Source: Saururus chinensis (lineage: Eukaryota; Streptophyta; Magnoliopsida; Piperales; Saururaceae). Taken from it: a stretch of 64,000 nucleotides of DNA. Shown piece after piece: positions 32,851-46,300 of the stretch (position 1 is its first letter; the number at the start of each line of letters is the position of its first letter). The position numbers and the translations under genes are program-made. The notes below the pieces were generated by a model. It was given only the letters and a program-made list of their open reading frames with translations. It did not search any database and was not told the origin of the DNA. The stretch is taken from assembly GCA_035235625.1 (NCBI GenBank), contig CP141144.1, forward strand, positions 18,163,014-18,227,013, read 5' to 3'.

Positions 32851-35800
32851 AACATATGAGTAATATGTTCAGTTTATTGGTTGATTCTTTTGTCAAAATC
32901 ATGTTAAAAACCTTTGATATGTACTTAGTCTGAAAATTTGAATAAATGTTGTTGTAGTTAAGTTAGATTTAGAATTGAAAAACTTGAAAAATAGGAGCAA
33001 ACATGTTCCTTGTCACGATCCAGATTCTTAAAAGCATTTTTAAATAGCACGAACAGTAAGTAGCAATAAATTTTTTTCCTTCAATACAAAACAAATAATT
33101 TGATTAAATATCCAAGCCATGATAACTGGGGTTCACAAATACGAATATCAAATCATATGATATTTACACGTCTCAAAATTTCAACAACAGCTCATCCATC
33201 TAAGTACAAGTCCGTCATCCGTCTAAAAATAAATAACAAGTTAACTCTCATGTTAAAGGTACACTAACATACCGAAGTTACAGAAATGCAGAAACTTCTT
33301 GTGCTAGCCTGTCTTGGTTTTACTTGTCATCGCCTGGAGAATTTGTAATAAACCAAATGCAACAACCACAACAATAACAATGAAATCTCTCCGCCTTCAT
33401 GAGAAGAGCTTCCAAAAGATAAAAGGTTTTATTAATATTTTTTGAATTGGACCAACATCACCCGATGTTAGTTATCTACGTACTCATCAGACAACATTTC
33501 CAATGTTTCCAACAAGATCAGATCCAGACATAGTTTGCCTAGAAACTACTATATCCTACGAAGCATAGCAACACACATGTAATGCTTAGGTATTTTTAAC
33601 CAACCTACATTTTAGTAAGTCCTTTAATTATTCCACTTGTCTAATTAACAAGTAATAACAAATAATGTTATTAATTATCTCACATCCCTTATTTGATAAT
33701 TAATACTATCAAATTTATAACTTAGAGATGACTTGCCCCTCGAGAAATCTTCAGACTAGTACTCCAACCTTGGAGTAGACTGCTTAATAGCAACTTGACC
33801 CAAATCTCCAGGGCTCTCAATAGCCTACCACGAATCTAAAGAAGAGGATCCTAACTGTGCTCATGGACATAGATTGGCGAGAAATACAAGTCTTCTATGA
33901 TGCTCATACAACTCCGCTTTTCATACATACTAAATAGTCCTGGGAAGACCTATGGTAAAGACCCTTTGGTTAATACCCAAATCGTTGTGGCGATGAAGAA
34001 GCATATTACAATCTCCACCATCCCAACTCTGGGAGAAAATGTCTTATAAGACATTACTAATGTATCCATAAAAGCCTCAGGTCCTTATGACAATTGACTC
34101 CCCCAAATATCTGAAACTTAGATTAGATTATTTACATCCAATCAAGTATTCACTCAACCATTTAGGTATTCTTCACCTTGTGAATCAGCCTACTAAATAA
34201 CTCATCCACTGAGTTATGACTCGAAGAACATCCCAAAATCACCCTAGGTTCATTAACCAAGGTAAGATTCTATGTATGGGCCTCGTTCACTCCATGAACT
34301 GGTCCCAACCCTAAAGAGGGTATTTTAGTCATTATCTTGATTAGGTGTTCTCCCCACAATCCGACAGCAACCCATGTCTCTTGATTAAACTTCATTAATC
34401 TTAAGTTAGCAATATAAATTAAAGCATCAATAATAAAAGAATGCATCAACATAATCAACATAAATAATATACATTCATAGCACTGCATAAATAATAAGTA
34501 AAGGCTCGTTGCACTCATTTATAGGGCTAGGGCTTAGCTAGTTCAAGCCCAAGAGTGTAAATAACTCTAACGCATCCCGAGAGTTACATATAAAACACTC
34601 TAGTTGTTCGATGTTCTCAGTTGAAGACACTTGTAATACACTGCCTTAAACCTTGAGAATTATGGTTCTTCCGCTTGTTTCCCGTGACATTATGACCTGA
34701 CAAGGTCTTTGTGTCACTTACTAGTCATACCCCTTCCTTTTGAAGTCATTCCACATCACTATAGTGTACCCTAACGCTTAGTGGTTAGGTTATTAGTTTT
34801 GACAGAAACGGAACATACTGCCCTTAAGGGCATTAGGGTAATTCTACCACTTAGGGTATGCTACCCTCCCTTGGTTCATTTGGTCATCTCACAACCCTTC
34901 TGTTTATTTTAATTCATTAGCCTTTCAGAAGGCTCCACTTTTCAACTGACTCACGCTTCCAGTCACATGAATGTCAGCTATTCACTCAAAGGGTATTTCT
35001 GTTATTTGGTTTAAAACCTTATTGACATCTGACAGGTCCAAAATTGAAGTCAAGCGTACTACTTGACTTCATGGACTCTATGTAATTTTCCTGGTATATG
35101 ACTGAGTCGTGAATCTGGTGGTGGCGTTGTGACGGCAAGCTGCTACGGTCGACCGATAGACTGGGCTTGACCGGATCGCCATCTTCCGGTGATTCCAGTA
35201 GCCCTAGTCCATCCTCCGGACGGTGGCTGCACCGCACCGCTGTAAGGCTCCTTTCTTTCTTTCTTTTTTTGTGACAACCCAACGGTAGCAAATCTGCCCC
35301 ATCAAGGTCACCGGATCCAGAGCCACCATGGCCAGGACCGGCATGCCTCTCCCGCAATAGGTCTAGCCACCAACTATCGGCTAGTGGCTGGCCAGTGACT
35401 AGCCAGCAAACAGAAAATAAACACAGTACAGTGAATAGTGATTGCAAAAATCACTATTCATAACATTTACAAAAACTAATATATATTTTAATAATGAAAT
35501 ATCTCTAATCTCGATTTAAAATCCAACCTCGAAAGCCGAGTTGTCGTCGATCCACCATTATCAATGCTTCATCAGAGTCTCGCTAGAAAATTCTACCATC
35601 GCCTCTTTCTCCATCAAAAAGCCACCCCCCCCAAGCCCTAATTCTCCTCCTTTTATAGGCATACAATTAGAGTTCTTAATCTATAAGGAGTTGAGCCAAA
35701 ATCTCTTCAATTCGGCAACCAAATTGGGCCCCAAAAACCCAAATTCGAAATACTAATTAATCGGGCTAGTATAGTGACTTAAACGGACACATCCAATTTA

Positions 35801-37120
35801 GGTAAATGGGCCTTGCACGATATGTTCAACTTTGAATAGTCGTATCTCCCTCATCTGAACTCCAATTCGGGCATTCTTGGAGGAATTTCAAAGCTCTTTC
35901 TATCTACTTTCCATCTATATAGATTTTAGCTACCAAATGCAAGCATTGAATAATTTATTCTAACAAGAAGGTCAAGGGGTCTAACACCCTAATTTCTCGT
36001 TGTTAACTTCGGGAATTTAGAAAATTCCCAGACGTTACATTCCTATTGCTCAAGACAAAAGACTGAAGAATGTTGAAGATTTTTTAAGCTTATTTATATC
36101 ACATTTATATACTAAAATCACTTAGAGAAGTTTCAGAATTAATTTTAGGGTTTCATTAGGTTTTAGTTAAAAAGGGCAAAATAGTAACTAAACTAATAGA
36201 ACGATTGATTGTTGGACATAAGGCTAATGAGAACAATAAATCATTACTTGATTTAACCCTATGCAAAATGAAGCTGAGAGTTATCGATTGATCACTTTAT
36301 TAATCGATCGCTTCATTAATTGATCAATCGCTCAAAGTATTGTAAACAATGAACGATTGATTGTTGTTTGAAATGATCAATCGCTTGCTATTCTAGTTAC
36401 CCTAATTAATCCATTCCAAATTCAACTTTTTCCTTGTTGAAGCCAAAGACCTTAATCCGTTAGGAGAGCTATATGAAGGATAAGAAATCACGAATTTTGA
36501 GAGAGGAAAAGTTAGTGAAATTTGGAGAAGAAGGGTTTCTATCATTTGGATATTGTTTTTCAAATATAATTTACATGAAGCTTTGAGCTGAAGATCAATA
36601 GTGAATTAATGAAGCTATTCCACAATTAAGAAGAGATTTTGTATAAAAGTTTCAAAGACGAGTTGCAGTTCTAAGAAGCCAAAGTCAATACAACAAGAAG
36701 AGCTTGTTAAAGGCTAGAAGAAGAAAAAGACAAAGCACGGAGGATGAAAGTTTTAAGTTCTTGAAGGAGAAGACTTGAAGGCTAGTAACGACAAAAATTT
36801 GTGAAGATCTAAACAAAAGGACTTTGTGTTAGAGTTAAAACTTTGGGGGTTTTCTTGTGTCATTATAATTGTTTTGCTTGATAGTAGTGCATTGATTTGG
36901 TTCATTTAATATTATCGTACTTTTTTACCTAAGTTTGGGTTTTTCACGCTAAATTGTTGTATGTTTATTTGTGTGGTTTGATTGACTGATACATCTTGAG
37001 TGCGCTTTGAGATAATATTTACTTGTTTCCGCTATATAAAAGAAAGTTGCCCAAAAAGGCTAGAACTTTTAATTTTTACTTCTCGAAATACTAGTTTCAA
37101 AAGCAATCTAATGATTTGTT
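32851..37120. mobile_element. LTR-like repeat interrupting the LINE, split by solo LTR B
   Basis: The DNA from 32851 to 33005 and from 36045 to about 37120 is contiguous once solo LTR B is removed, and it separates LINE linker from LINE endonuclease. Its right part (about 36280-37115) matches, in reverse, 44985-45780 inside the host-gene intron (shared phrases: gatagtagtgcattgattt, gaacttttaatttttact, caatctaatgat). Borders with TG/CA and a duplication were not found. It contains several gattgatcg motifs. Confidence 0.5.
33011..36039 (-). mobile_element. Solo LTR B, 3029 bp
   Basis: Plus strand starts tgtcacgatcc and ends gacgttaca. Perfect 5 bp duplication ttcct (33006-33010 and 36040-36044). 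It is the same family as solo LTR A, but with a deletion of about 600 bp near 35115. No internal region is present. The short ORF at 35019-35447 (minus) is inside the LTR and not supported as a gene. Confidence 0.95.
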
Positions 37121-37129
37121 ATGTTAGTA

Positions 37130-37460
37130 GATGGATATTAAATTCACACTAGCTCAAAGATTGATAGAGCCAGTGTTGAAGATATTGCTTAGTAATTTCA
37201 ACCATGTGTTGATTTTTTCCACATTTGTCTTGATTCCACCAGTTTATGAATTTCTTAAGGAGCTTCAATTTCTGAACCGTTATAAATAAAGGGTTGCCAC
37301 GCACAACAAACTTCTAAGAACAAGTGACCAAATCCTTGAAACCATCAAAGCTTATCTAACAATTAAAAAATCTAAAAGGCTTGTGACCTAGAAGAGACAG
37401 AAGATTAATATCAACATGAAGGGGACAATGATCAAACACATTTGGCATAAGGTAATGAAC
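37130..37460 (-). pseudogene. LINE endonuclease C-terminal end
   Basis: Minus strand: FDHCPLHVDINLLSLLGHK, PFRFFNC, then TAG where Trp is expected, FDGFKDLVTCS, another TAG, NPLFITVQKLKLLKKFIN and WWNQDKCGK. This is the end of the apurinic endonuclease domain and the start of the linker of a plant L1. The endonuclease N-terminal half is missing between here and ORF1. Confidence 0.85.
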
Positions 37461-37687
37461 TATCATCCTGGGGAATCTATTGATCTAATCAATATTGCAA
37501 AAAGCTCTGAGACTTTTCATTCAAAGAGTCATCAATATCATGAGAAGATAAATGTGAAGAATCAACCTCATAATATATCCACCAACATTCACATTCAAAG
37601 ATAAATCAGCATACAGATAACCACTAATGATGGAATTATAATCTATACTTTATGAGAGGAATAAACATCAGAAAACTAATCAGCTCC

Positions 37688-38560
37688 CTATTTAGAAGTG
37701 AACTCCACATGCTGGATGAGAATGGGATTGGCTGATTCATTACTCCTTGAGGCACCAACTCTAGAGACAATGATATGTTCTATAATTGAAGCATTATGAT
37801 TGCTAGAATTATTGTGGATAGAAGTTACATTCTGGACATCTTGAGCTAAGTGATGAACTCCTTGAGTTTGGTTCCAAAGGTTAGGTAGAGTATGACCACC
37901 ACGATTCTGAGCAACAATTAAATCAAGTTGAGGATATTTCTGATTAAGCAACGTCCCTAACAATAATAGCTTGAGACAAATTCTAGTTTTCAGGCTTCAC
38001 TAATTCTGGCTTTGACTCTAGTGGAATCCAAGTTTGGGTCATGGTATATGCAAAAGTGGAATGATCAAAGCTTTGACGTCTGGTGGAAATAGGAGGCTTC
38101 CATTTATATTTAATTTCCTAAAAAAAACTTGATCCATCTCTACGAAGAATATAAACATAATCCGGGAGAGAACAATTTGCATCAATCTCAACACAGAGGT
38201 GTGCAAAGGAGAGAGTCTTTGTTGGTTCTTCGTCAATTGGTCCACGTAGAGACGAGTTCTAGTTGAACTAGCAATGTGACCCAAGTTTTTGAACTCCGAT
38301 AATGTATAGAGAGACTAGGTAGTCTTGTCCAAATAGGAAATGAACTCAATAATTTAAGAATGTGTTTTGTATTGGTGTTCCATCTCTTGATGATCAATGG
38401 ACATACAACAATAGACTATATCAAACCAAGAATTTTAAGAATATCTTCCTCATTATCAAATTTAAATAAGAAAAACCCGTCTGATAAAGAAATAATCTCA
38501 AAAGCCTTCCTTGTCTTCCACATGCATTCCACAACTACCTTCAATCCCATGTAGTATGTC
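37688..38560 (-). pseudogene. LINE ORF1 (DUF4283-type RNA-binding domain)
   Basis: Minus strand, in several frames: SLSDGFFLFKFDNEEDILKI, VCPLIIKRWN, FPIWTRLPSLSIHYRSSKTW, then NCSLPDYVYIL and LNINGSLLFPPDV. This order is that of plant LINE ORF1 proteins, where it precedes a CCHC knuckle; I cannot see an intact knuckle. Short possible N-terminal coding continues to about 38900. Confidence 0.75.
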
Positions 38561-38935
38561 CATGTCCTAACAGATATCCAAATGAGGGTATGTTTCCATC
38601 GATGTCCTTAGGCTTCTACTTCATCTTCGTCAATAGATATTTGAAGAGAATTTTGCGAATCCAGATAGTGATGAAGAATGAAATCTGCTCATGTAGAATG
38701 ATCATGGAAGAGAATCTTCCAAGAGAACGCACCATGGGGAGCAGAATTGGCCATGAAGTATATCCACCGAAAGAGGAGGGAGAGGGGAATGGAATAGGAT
38801 AGGGGAGAAGCTGGAGGGTCGGCTAGGAGAGGAGGCCAGCAGTCGCCGAAGAGGGGGCATGGCGGCAATTAGGTAGAGCCCCAATCGCCCCACAAACTTA
38901 TCTTAATTAGACTCCCCGCACTCACCCCTCCTGCT
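38561..38935 (-). other. Probable 5' end of the LINE
   Basis: Minus-strand frames with GQFCSPWCVLL and a Pro/Ser-rich start (MPPLRRLLASSPSRPSSF) precede ORF1. They may be the ORF1 N-terminus and 5' leader. The border with the dispersed repeat at 38936 is taken as the LINE 5' end. Confidence 0.4.
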
Positions 38936-39728
38936 TTTGCTTGAGTTATACCTTTCATATATTGAATGGGGTGTATGCTTAACCTTTCATTCTTGTAAGT
39001 TTAATGGCCTAAGGTCGTATCCAGCAAATTTTCATATATGATCAATATACATTTCATGTGTATATATGGGCAGTCACCTAAAAAACGAATAAAGTGTCTC
39101 TTCACGCCAATCACACTAACAAAACTATTATCTTTATCTAGAGAGAGGGGAATAATCACATCTTCAAAAATGAAAGAATTCACAAGCAATCGCTTTTTAT
39201 GCAGTGTGAAAATCAATTTAGAATATATGCAACTAATAATCCTCATCTTTCTAAGATTATTGATGAAAGATGAAGTCTATAATTTTTATTTATTATCTCA
39301 TGACTTTGGTTCCCACTTGAATTTAATAGAAGGTAGTTCTCTCCCCTCTTACTTGACAAAAAATGGAAATATAACCTTTAGATAGATATTATTTACTAAC
39401 TTATTAATTCATAAAAATGTTTCAATTTGCAAAAATAAAAACACAGTAGGTTGGTCCCTCCCTCGGAAGAAATTTTCTGGCTCTCCTCCTGCTTCGCACA
39501 GATTTATTTTTATTGCGGTCATGGGGGATTTCCCCTTCTATTAAGCTATAACATTTTATGGGAATACCTGTCTTTCAGGTGGAGAACTTGGACACTGTTG
39601 TCAACATGCATAATTGCCAAGGAGCATAATGAGCAGATGATGGAGGCATAAAACTGTGATATAAATTGCAACAGTTAGAGGATGACAAGGCTTTATCTAA
39701 CGAGATGCAATCAGCTGGTGATGGTGAA
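38936..39728. repeat. Dispersed repeat, copy 2
   Basis: Homologous to 24126-25110 over almost the whole length, without the 146 bp internal duplication. It ends near agctggtgatggtg, about 0.6 kb upstream of the host gene start codon. Confidence 0.85.
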
Positions 39729-40353
39729 GCTCCACCGGCCAGCACCGGGGATTAATAGCGCAGACGGTAGTGCACCAGTCGTACGCAAAATTACAATCTG
39801 CTCGTGTGCACCGTGCATCACTCCCCGTATGTCCGGTGATCAATGGCGAGTGAAACTTCCCCAAGAAGTCTGATTGTAACTCTCGGCTGACTACTGCATG
39901 CGAAGGGGTACCTTAGAAATGTATCAATGAAGGAACAAAACTTTCTGTTTTGTTTGAAACAAAGTACATATTTGTTTCTTCTTAATTTATACATACTTTC
40001 ATACAGTGTAATGCAGGAAGATAAGAGTTGACCATTCATGGGCTTTAATTGGAAGGGAGAGTACGCCCATCCATCGCATTCATGGCCATTCACACATGGG
40101 ATTTAGGACGAATCTGCCTGAGTCTGAGAAGTAATAACTGAACTTGAAATCTGTGACAATTACGAAGCAGCATGCACATGATCTCTTCCAGATTCTGCCC
40201 TGATTCTATTTAATCTTGTCCTCCTCCTAGCTTCCGTTCTCTCTCTCTCTCTCTTTGTCTGTCTGTAGCATGTTCGCGAGCAATCTGTCGTCTGGGGGAG
40301 TGGTCGTTTGTTTGTTGTCAGTTGTTAGTTGGTGTTTGTTGGTCGGAAGAGAG
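39729..40353 (+). promoter_or_regulatory. Probable promoter and 5' leader of the SIS-like gene
   Basis: Unique-looking DNA lies between the dispersed repeat and the ATG. A TATA-like tctatttaatc is at about 40205-40214 and a CT microsatellite at 40238-40254, as often seen in plant 5' leaders. An in-frame upstream ATG at 40255 would add 33 residues, but they are not typical of the family and are likely leader. Confidence 0.5.
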
Positions 40354-43300
40354 ATGGAGGGTTCCAAGCCGGCATCGTCCACCACTTCCAAACCTGCTGC
40401 TTTCGCCTCCACCCCTTCCGCTTCCTCCTCCCTCGTCGAGGAGCTCTTTGGGAAGCCGGCGTCGCAGACTTCGTCTTCCGTGGGGAACTTTGACTTCCTT
40501 TACTCCACTCCGACCAACAGGGTTTGTTCTTTTACGTAGAAACATTTTCTCCTTCATCTTATCATTGCTGACTTCTTGGGCTTTTAGCTAAATACGATTT
40601 GGCTGATTTTTTGGGTTCAGATTTGTCTCTTTCATCGTACTTGGTAATTAATTAGATGGTGATTTAATATATTGGATAAAGTTTGTCTTTCTTCCTATCA
40701 AACATCATTTTGTCCTGATGTAGGTCAATTTCATGTTTAACGGCACAGCATGTTGTGGATCATGCCCGTGCATGTTGTGGTTCGGACACTGCTTGTCCTC
40801 TTATCTTCATATCTACCGTGTTTCTTCAACTGTACTCTTGTTAGTGGTTGCAGGATGTGGGCAAGGAAGTTTTTGCTTCCGTGGGACAGGCTCGGAAGAA
40901 TGAGCAATGGGAATACAAGAATTGGCAACCAAGGAAAGCATCTTCAGGTTGTGATTCTTGCTCAGCATGCTAAACCGAATGACTATCTGAACATGTTAAT
41001 TTTTAGAACCGGATGATTTTGCTGCTGTGCTTATCAGCTAACCATTTTTGTGATTGTTTGTGGTTGTGACTGATATGTTAGGGTTTTTGCTGTATGTCAT
41101 AGTTTGTGAATGCGGTTTCATTTCCATTAAAAAATGAAAAACTAATTAACGTGCTTTCAGTTCTTTCACCTTAATTTTTGCAACATGTCATTTGATATGC
41201 CATTTATATTGGAAAAATATATTGTTGAATATATTTTTTAAGAGTAAACAAAGTTCACTCTAGCAACTGTCTGTTTTCTTCTGATGGAGGAAAAAAAATA
41301 ATCGTATCTTCGTTAATGAAATTATCCACAAGAGATCCCTTTATATGCAATGTGAAAGTCAAGTTAGAGTTTATGTCACTACCAATTCTCATCTTTCGAA
41401 TATTGTTCGAAAATTTTCTTTGATTATTAAAAGATGTCATTTGTAATTTCTTTTACTTGAATTTTTTACTTTGTTTCCTACTTGCTTCAATAGAAGGGAG
41501 CTCACTCCCCTTTCTACGTGATAAAAAAAAAATTGTCCATTTTCTTCTTTGTTTTGCTCAATACACAGTAATCAAGGTTTAATTCTTGGTTGTTCCACTG
41601 TGGCATGGAGTGAAAGTACCCGTGTCCATAGAGTCGATGTAATTGCAGAGATATAATTTCATGGCCGCCTCCTGCCGGCCACCACTCAACACCGGATGGC
41701 CTTTCGCCTGAGATACTTCTCGTCCTCCATTGGTCCACCTTTGGACCCCTCTAACTCTTCACCTTTTTAATTTGAGCGAATAATTCTCCAGTCACTCCAC
41801 CAAACAGGATTCAACGCTTCCTTACTTCCCGGAGAGTCGCAATCTTCTCTCGTGACAATTTCTGATGATCTTCTTGTGTTTAAAGGAGAGAAGTTGATGG
41901 GTACCCTTTTCTTTGGTTTCCCTATTTCGACTAGTTGCAAAGAAGAAAATGGTATATTCTATGATGAAAAGAGTAAAGGTGATGAACACCGGGTTTTGGA
42001 GCTTTAAAATATCATTTAGTTTGTTCTTTTGATGCTTTTGTACTTAAAAAGTTCGAGTGCATATACTTGCTAGTTGCATAACCACTACGAAACAAAATGT
42101 TTTCCCACCCACCCGCCCACCATGACCATACTCTACGACCAGTATACACCTCAAGCCTGAGGGGGGAACCTGGGAACTTGTTGGGTCCCGTTCTGAAGTT
42201 TCTCTCACACCACTCCATTATTGAAGTGGCAACCTCCAAGGTTTGGTAAGGAAGCCTGGTCAAGCTGGAAGAATCCTTATCACAATACCTCACTAGTAAC
42301 TACCCATTTACATGTATAAATCCCAACCTCATAGATTTTTTTTTATCGGTAAATTTTGGTGCAGCATCCCATATTGCATTAAAAATCTTAAGAGTTCATC
42401 ATATACAAGAGATAAAAAACAGCTAGACAAAAGAATCATGAAAAAGAAATGCAAATTCCAATAAGACAGCAGGTAGGGAAATTCCCGCAACCATTTGAGA
42501 CCTGATAAGGAGCAGATTGGTATTGAGGCATAAAATTATTTTAAAGATATTTTTTCCCTGAAATCAAATGAGCACATTGTGACTTGTCACGTAAGGGGCG
42601 GGTTGTCTGAAGAGGTGAAGAGGATACTGATCTGAATTTGGTTCGTTTATAGATAATGAAATTTATCAAGTGATGTTTTCTTCCCCAGCTAACAAGTTGC
42701 CTAACCCATACGGTTTTCCTAAAGAATTCTATTCTCCATTCTGGGTTATTGAAGGACATGATTTTATAAGGGTTTTTCACTAATTTTTCAAGAATAGTAA
42801 ACTTTTGAAGCCCTTGAATAGCACGTACATAACTCTTAATTCCCAAAGATAAGTCAGAATGAATTTTTGATAAATTCCTGCTGATTACTCTCTATAACTT
42901 CTTTTATAAGGTGATCACTAAGATCATGACCAATACATTCTCTTTGGTCCTACCTTCTCTTGTCTGTAGCAACTTCTCCTGTCTCTTGCAATCAAATAGG
43001 TTTTTTGCAAGGCATTCTTATTTCTGATAATCTTATATTGAGACATGAGTTAATTCATTATTATCATAGTAAGAATGGTCCTCAGGAATTTTGCTTGAAG
43101 GTGGATTTAAAGAAAGCTTATAATGAAGTTAGGTGGGACTATATTCCCAAAGCTATGTGTGATATTGACTATTCAATTATGCGGATTAATTGGATTATAG
43201 AATGCCTCAGTACAGATTCCTTCAGTATTTTTATCAATGGTACCAATTATGGCTTCTTTAAAAGTCATTGTGGTCTTAGGCAGGGTTGCCCTCTCTCCCC

Positions 43301-46300
43301 TTTATTGTTTATCTTGGCTATGCAAGGATTATCAGATCTCCTCCTCCTCTTCCAAGAACAATAGCGCATTTAGGCTCTTGTTAGAGGCAATTCTAGTCTC
43401 CCATCTTTTGTTTGCTGACGATGTTTTCATCTTATTCAGAGATAATGTTGGGGCTACTACTGCCATCTTAGATTGTCTCACCACCTTCTTAGAAGTTTCT
43501 AAATTAATGCCAAAAAAGGAGAAAAGTCACCTTTTCTTCTCAAAAAATGTAGATCCAAACAAAACAACCTTAATGCACTGGGTTTCTAAGAGGACGTTGT
43601 CCTCATCCGGTATTTGGGTCTCCCCCTTTTTTTCATGCATTATAAGAACCTCTATGTGTCTTCCTTTTATCACCAGACTCCAATATGCTTTGTCTGGGTG
43701 GAAAATGAAACTCCTCTTTTATACAAATCAGCTTCAATGAATTAAATTAGTCCTTACTAGTATGGATATTTACTGGTCTCTACATTTTTTTCTTCTTGCT
43801 ACTATCTCTTCAAAAATGAATTTTAATCTAGCTAAATTGCTATGGGCAAATGGTGATGAAGAGAGAAGAATGCATGTTGTTAGCTAGAAAATTATTCCAT
43901 ATGAAAAAGGCAGGTTGGGCATCAGGCGCATTCGCAGTTGGAGTTGCATTGGGTTGAGCCAGCTCTTCTGGAAAGTTTTGGTTGAGAAAGAGTCACTATG
44001 GGTTTGTTGGAACACTCATATTATATTAGGTCTTCCACTAATTGGACTTATGAACTCCATTCTAAGGCTTTTTTTGCCTGGAAATCTATTCTTAATATGA
44101 GACCTATCCTTATACACCATAGTCAGTATGTGATTCAAAATGGGGAGTTCATTACCTTTTGGATAGACCCTAGGGCAGGGCCATTTACTTTTGTTGAGCC
44201 AACTTGGTAACTGTTTGATTGTCAGCTTGATAGCAGAGCAAGATCACTCATGTCATAGGCCAAAGCTGATGGATTCTCTTGTTCAGCAATAATCTTAGGG
44301 GGGTGTATCTTTGTCAAGTTATTGAACCCTTCTCTCCATCCCTTAATTTAGAGGTTGGTAAAATCATCTAGAGACCAACGAAGATGAGTAAATTTACATC
44401 TAAGTCAACAAATAAACTTCTGAAGCAATAGGGCTCTTCCAATGTGTGGCATCATCTTGTATGGATTAAAAGTCATATTCCACTCCATCCATTTATTCGT
44501 TGGTTCATGTATCATGGGCTGCTTCTCACTTTTGCCAGACTTCATAGACGTGAGCTATTATCAATAGATGCACTCTGTGCAAGAATGATGATGAATCATT
44601 AGATCATACTTTTTTTCAAATGTGTGCACTCTAAATAGATTCTAATTGCTACTCTCAAAATTCTCAGGCTGGATCTTCTTTGTCCTAGACGTGGAAACTT
44701 TGTTGATAATATTCTGTTCATTAGCAAGAGTCGTATGAATCTTGGTGTTTTCCTTAAGATCTACATCTATGCAGCTATTTACGTCATTTGATAGGAACAA
44801 AATACACATTTTCAAAAGGGTTTCCTTGCATAATTCTTAGGATATTTTTTGTACAATCTTCCGTGTAAGTTCTGAACATACTTGGCAAATTCTTCTTCAT
44901 ACCTCAAATAGTTGTAGTAATTTTCCTACATGTTTTCTCTTTAGAATTTATATTTTTTGAGAGTTTAATATCTAATAATTAACTTAACTGATCACTAGAT
45001 TGCTCCTAAAACTAAGTACTTCGACAAGAAAAAATTAAAAGTTTTAGTATCTATACAAAAGAACTTTTTTTTAGAAAAAATAATAAAAACCTAATGAGTC
45101 TACACTTTCATGATCAAGCATTTAACCAATCAAACCATACAGCATGAAAGATCATACAAGGATTTAATGTAAAAAACCCAACTAGAATAAAAACCATGGT
45201 AGCCTCTCAATTGCTAAATCAATGTACTATCAATAAATAACTTACAAAACCCAAGAACAACCAACCAACTTCTTAACCCGACACAAACTAAAATATCATT
45301 TATTTGTTCAGCTTTCTTTATTGTTTCCCTTTAAGTTTCTCCCCTTGTTAAATCTTTGAAGTTTTTTTTTCTTCGTATTCTATCTTCGTCTCTTTTTAAC
45401 AACTCAATCAAAAGCTCCTTCTTTGATTATTGATTTTTTTTTAAGTTTCTTCAATCACTTCTTAATGAAAAACTTTATTACAATTCATCAAGCTCTTGTA
45501 TATGTTGTGTTGTAAATTTTTCTTCACTTTTGGCTATTTCAATTGATCTTCAAAACGTTTTGTCGAAAGAAAGCTCTATACTCTCACAACTTAATAGAGT
45601 AGATTCATTAATCTCTGTTTATACTAATAATGACTTCTCTCTTCTTTTTTTATATCTAAAACACCTCTTATAGATAATTAAGTTGTTTTAGATATTAGAC
45701 CTTAAATAGGAATCAAATTCATCTTGGAATGACCTATTTTAGGAAAATAAAAGCTCCAGCGATTGATCGCCCATTATCTCAACCAAATTTTGTGAAGAAC
45801 TACTATAGTAGTTGATGTATCATCACAATAATCGATGGATTGGTTAATATTGCCTACTACAATAAAGTGCTCCAATACTGCTATAATAATTTGCTACAAT
45901 ACTGCTACATTATTGAAAATTAGAATTATTCACAATTAATCTTAGATGAAATTTTTATATACTTATGCAATTTTTCACTCATTTGTTTTTACCCTTTAAT
46001 ATGATAAATTATTTATCTTAATTATGTGAATATGATATGTGTGCATATTTTTACCTGTCAAAATACTCCTGAATATTCGGAGTTGCTGCATCTTCGCTAT
46101 GTAATATTGAGCAGCAAATATTTTATCCTACAACTCAAATTACACATCAATTTAACATTATTTTATTTTTTAAAATAAGCTAATACACTACATGTTGCCA
46201 CATGTTTTTATATTTCTTTTTCATGATTCTTCTCTTTGACTATTTTTAATCTTGTGTATGTGAACTCCTATGATTTTTAATGCAATGTGGTGTTGCCCCA

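Noticed and set aside
35019..35447. Minus-strand ORF of 142 codons
   Set aside because: Lies inside solo LTR B, is not conserved in copy A, and shows no domain.
27165..36039. Reading the two long direct repeats as the paired LTRs of one large derivative element
   Set aside because: Each copy has its own perfect and different 5 bp duplication, and the DNA between them is LINE and other LTR sequence.
40255..40353. Upstream in-frame ATG extending the SIS-like protein by 33 residues
   Set aside because: The extra residues are not family-like, and the sequence directly follows a CT-rich leader; kept as 5' leader.
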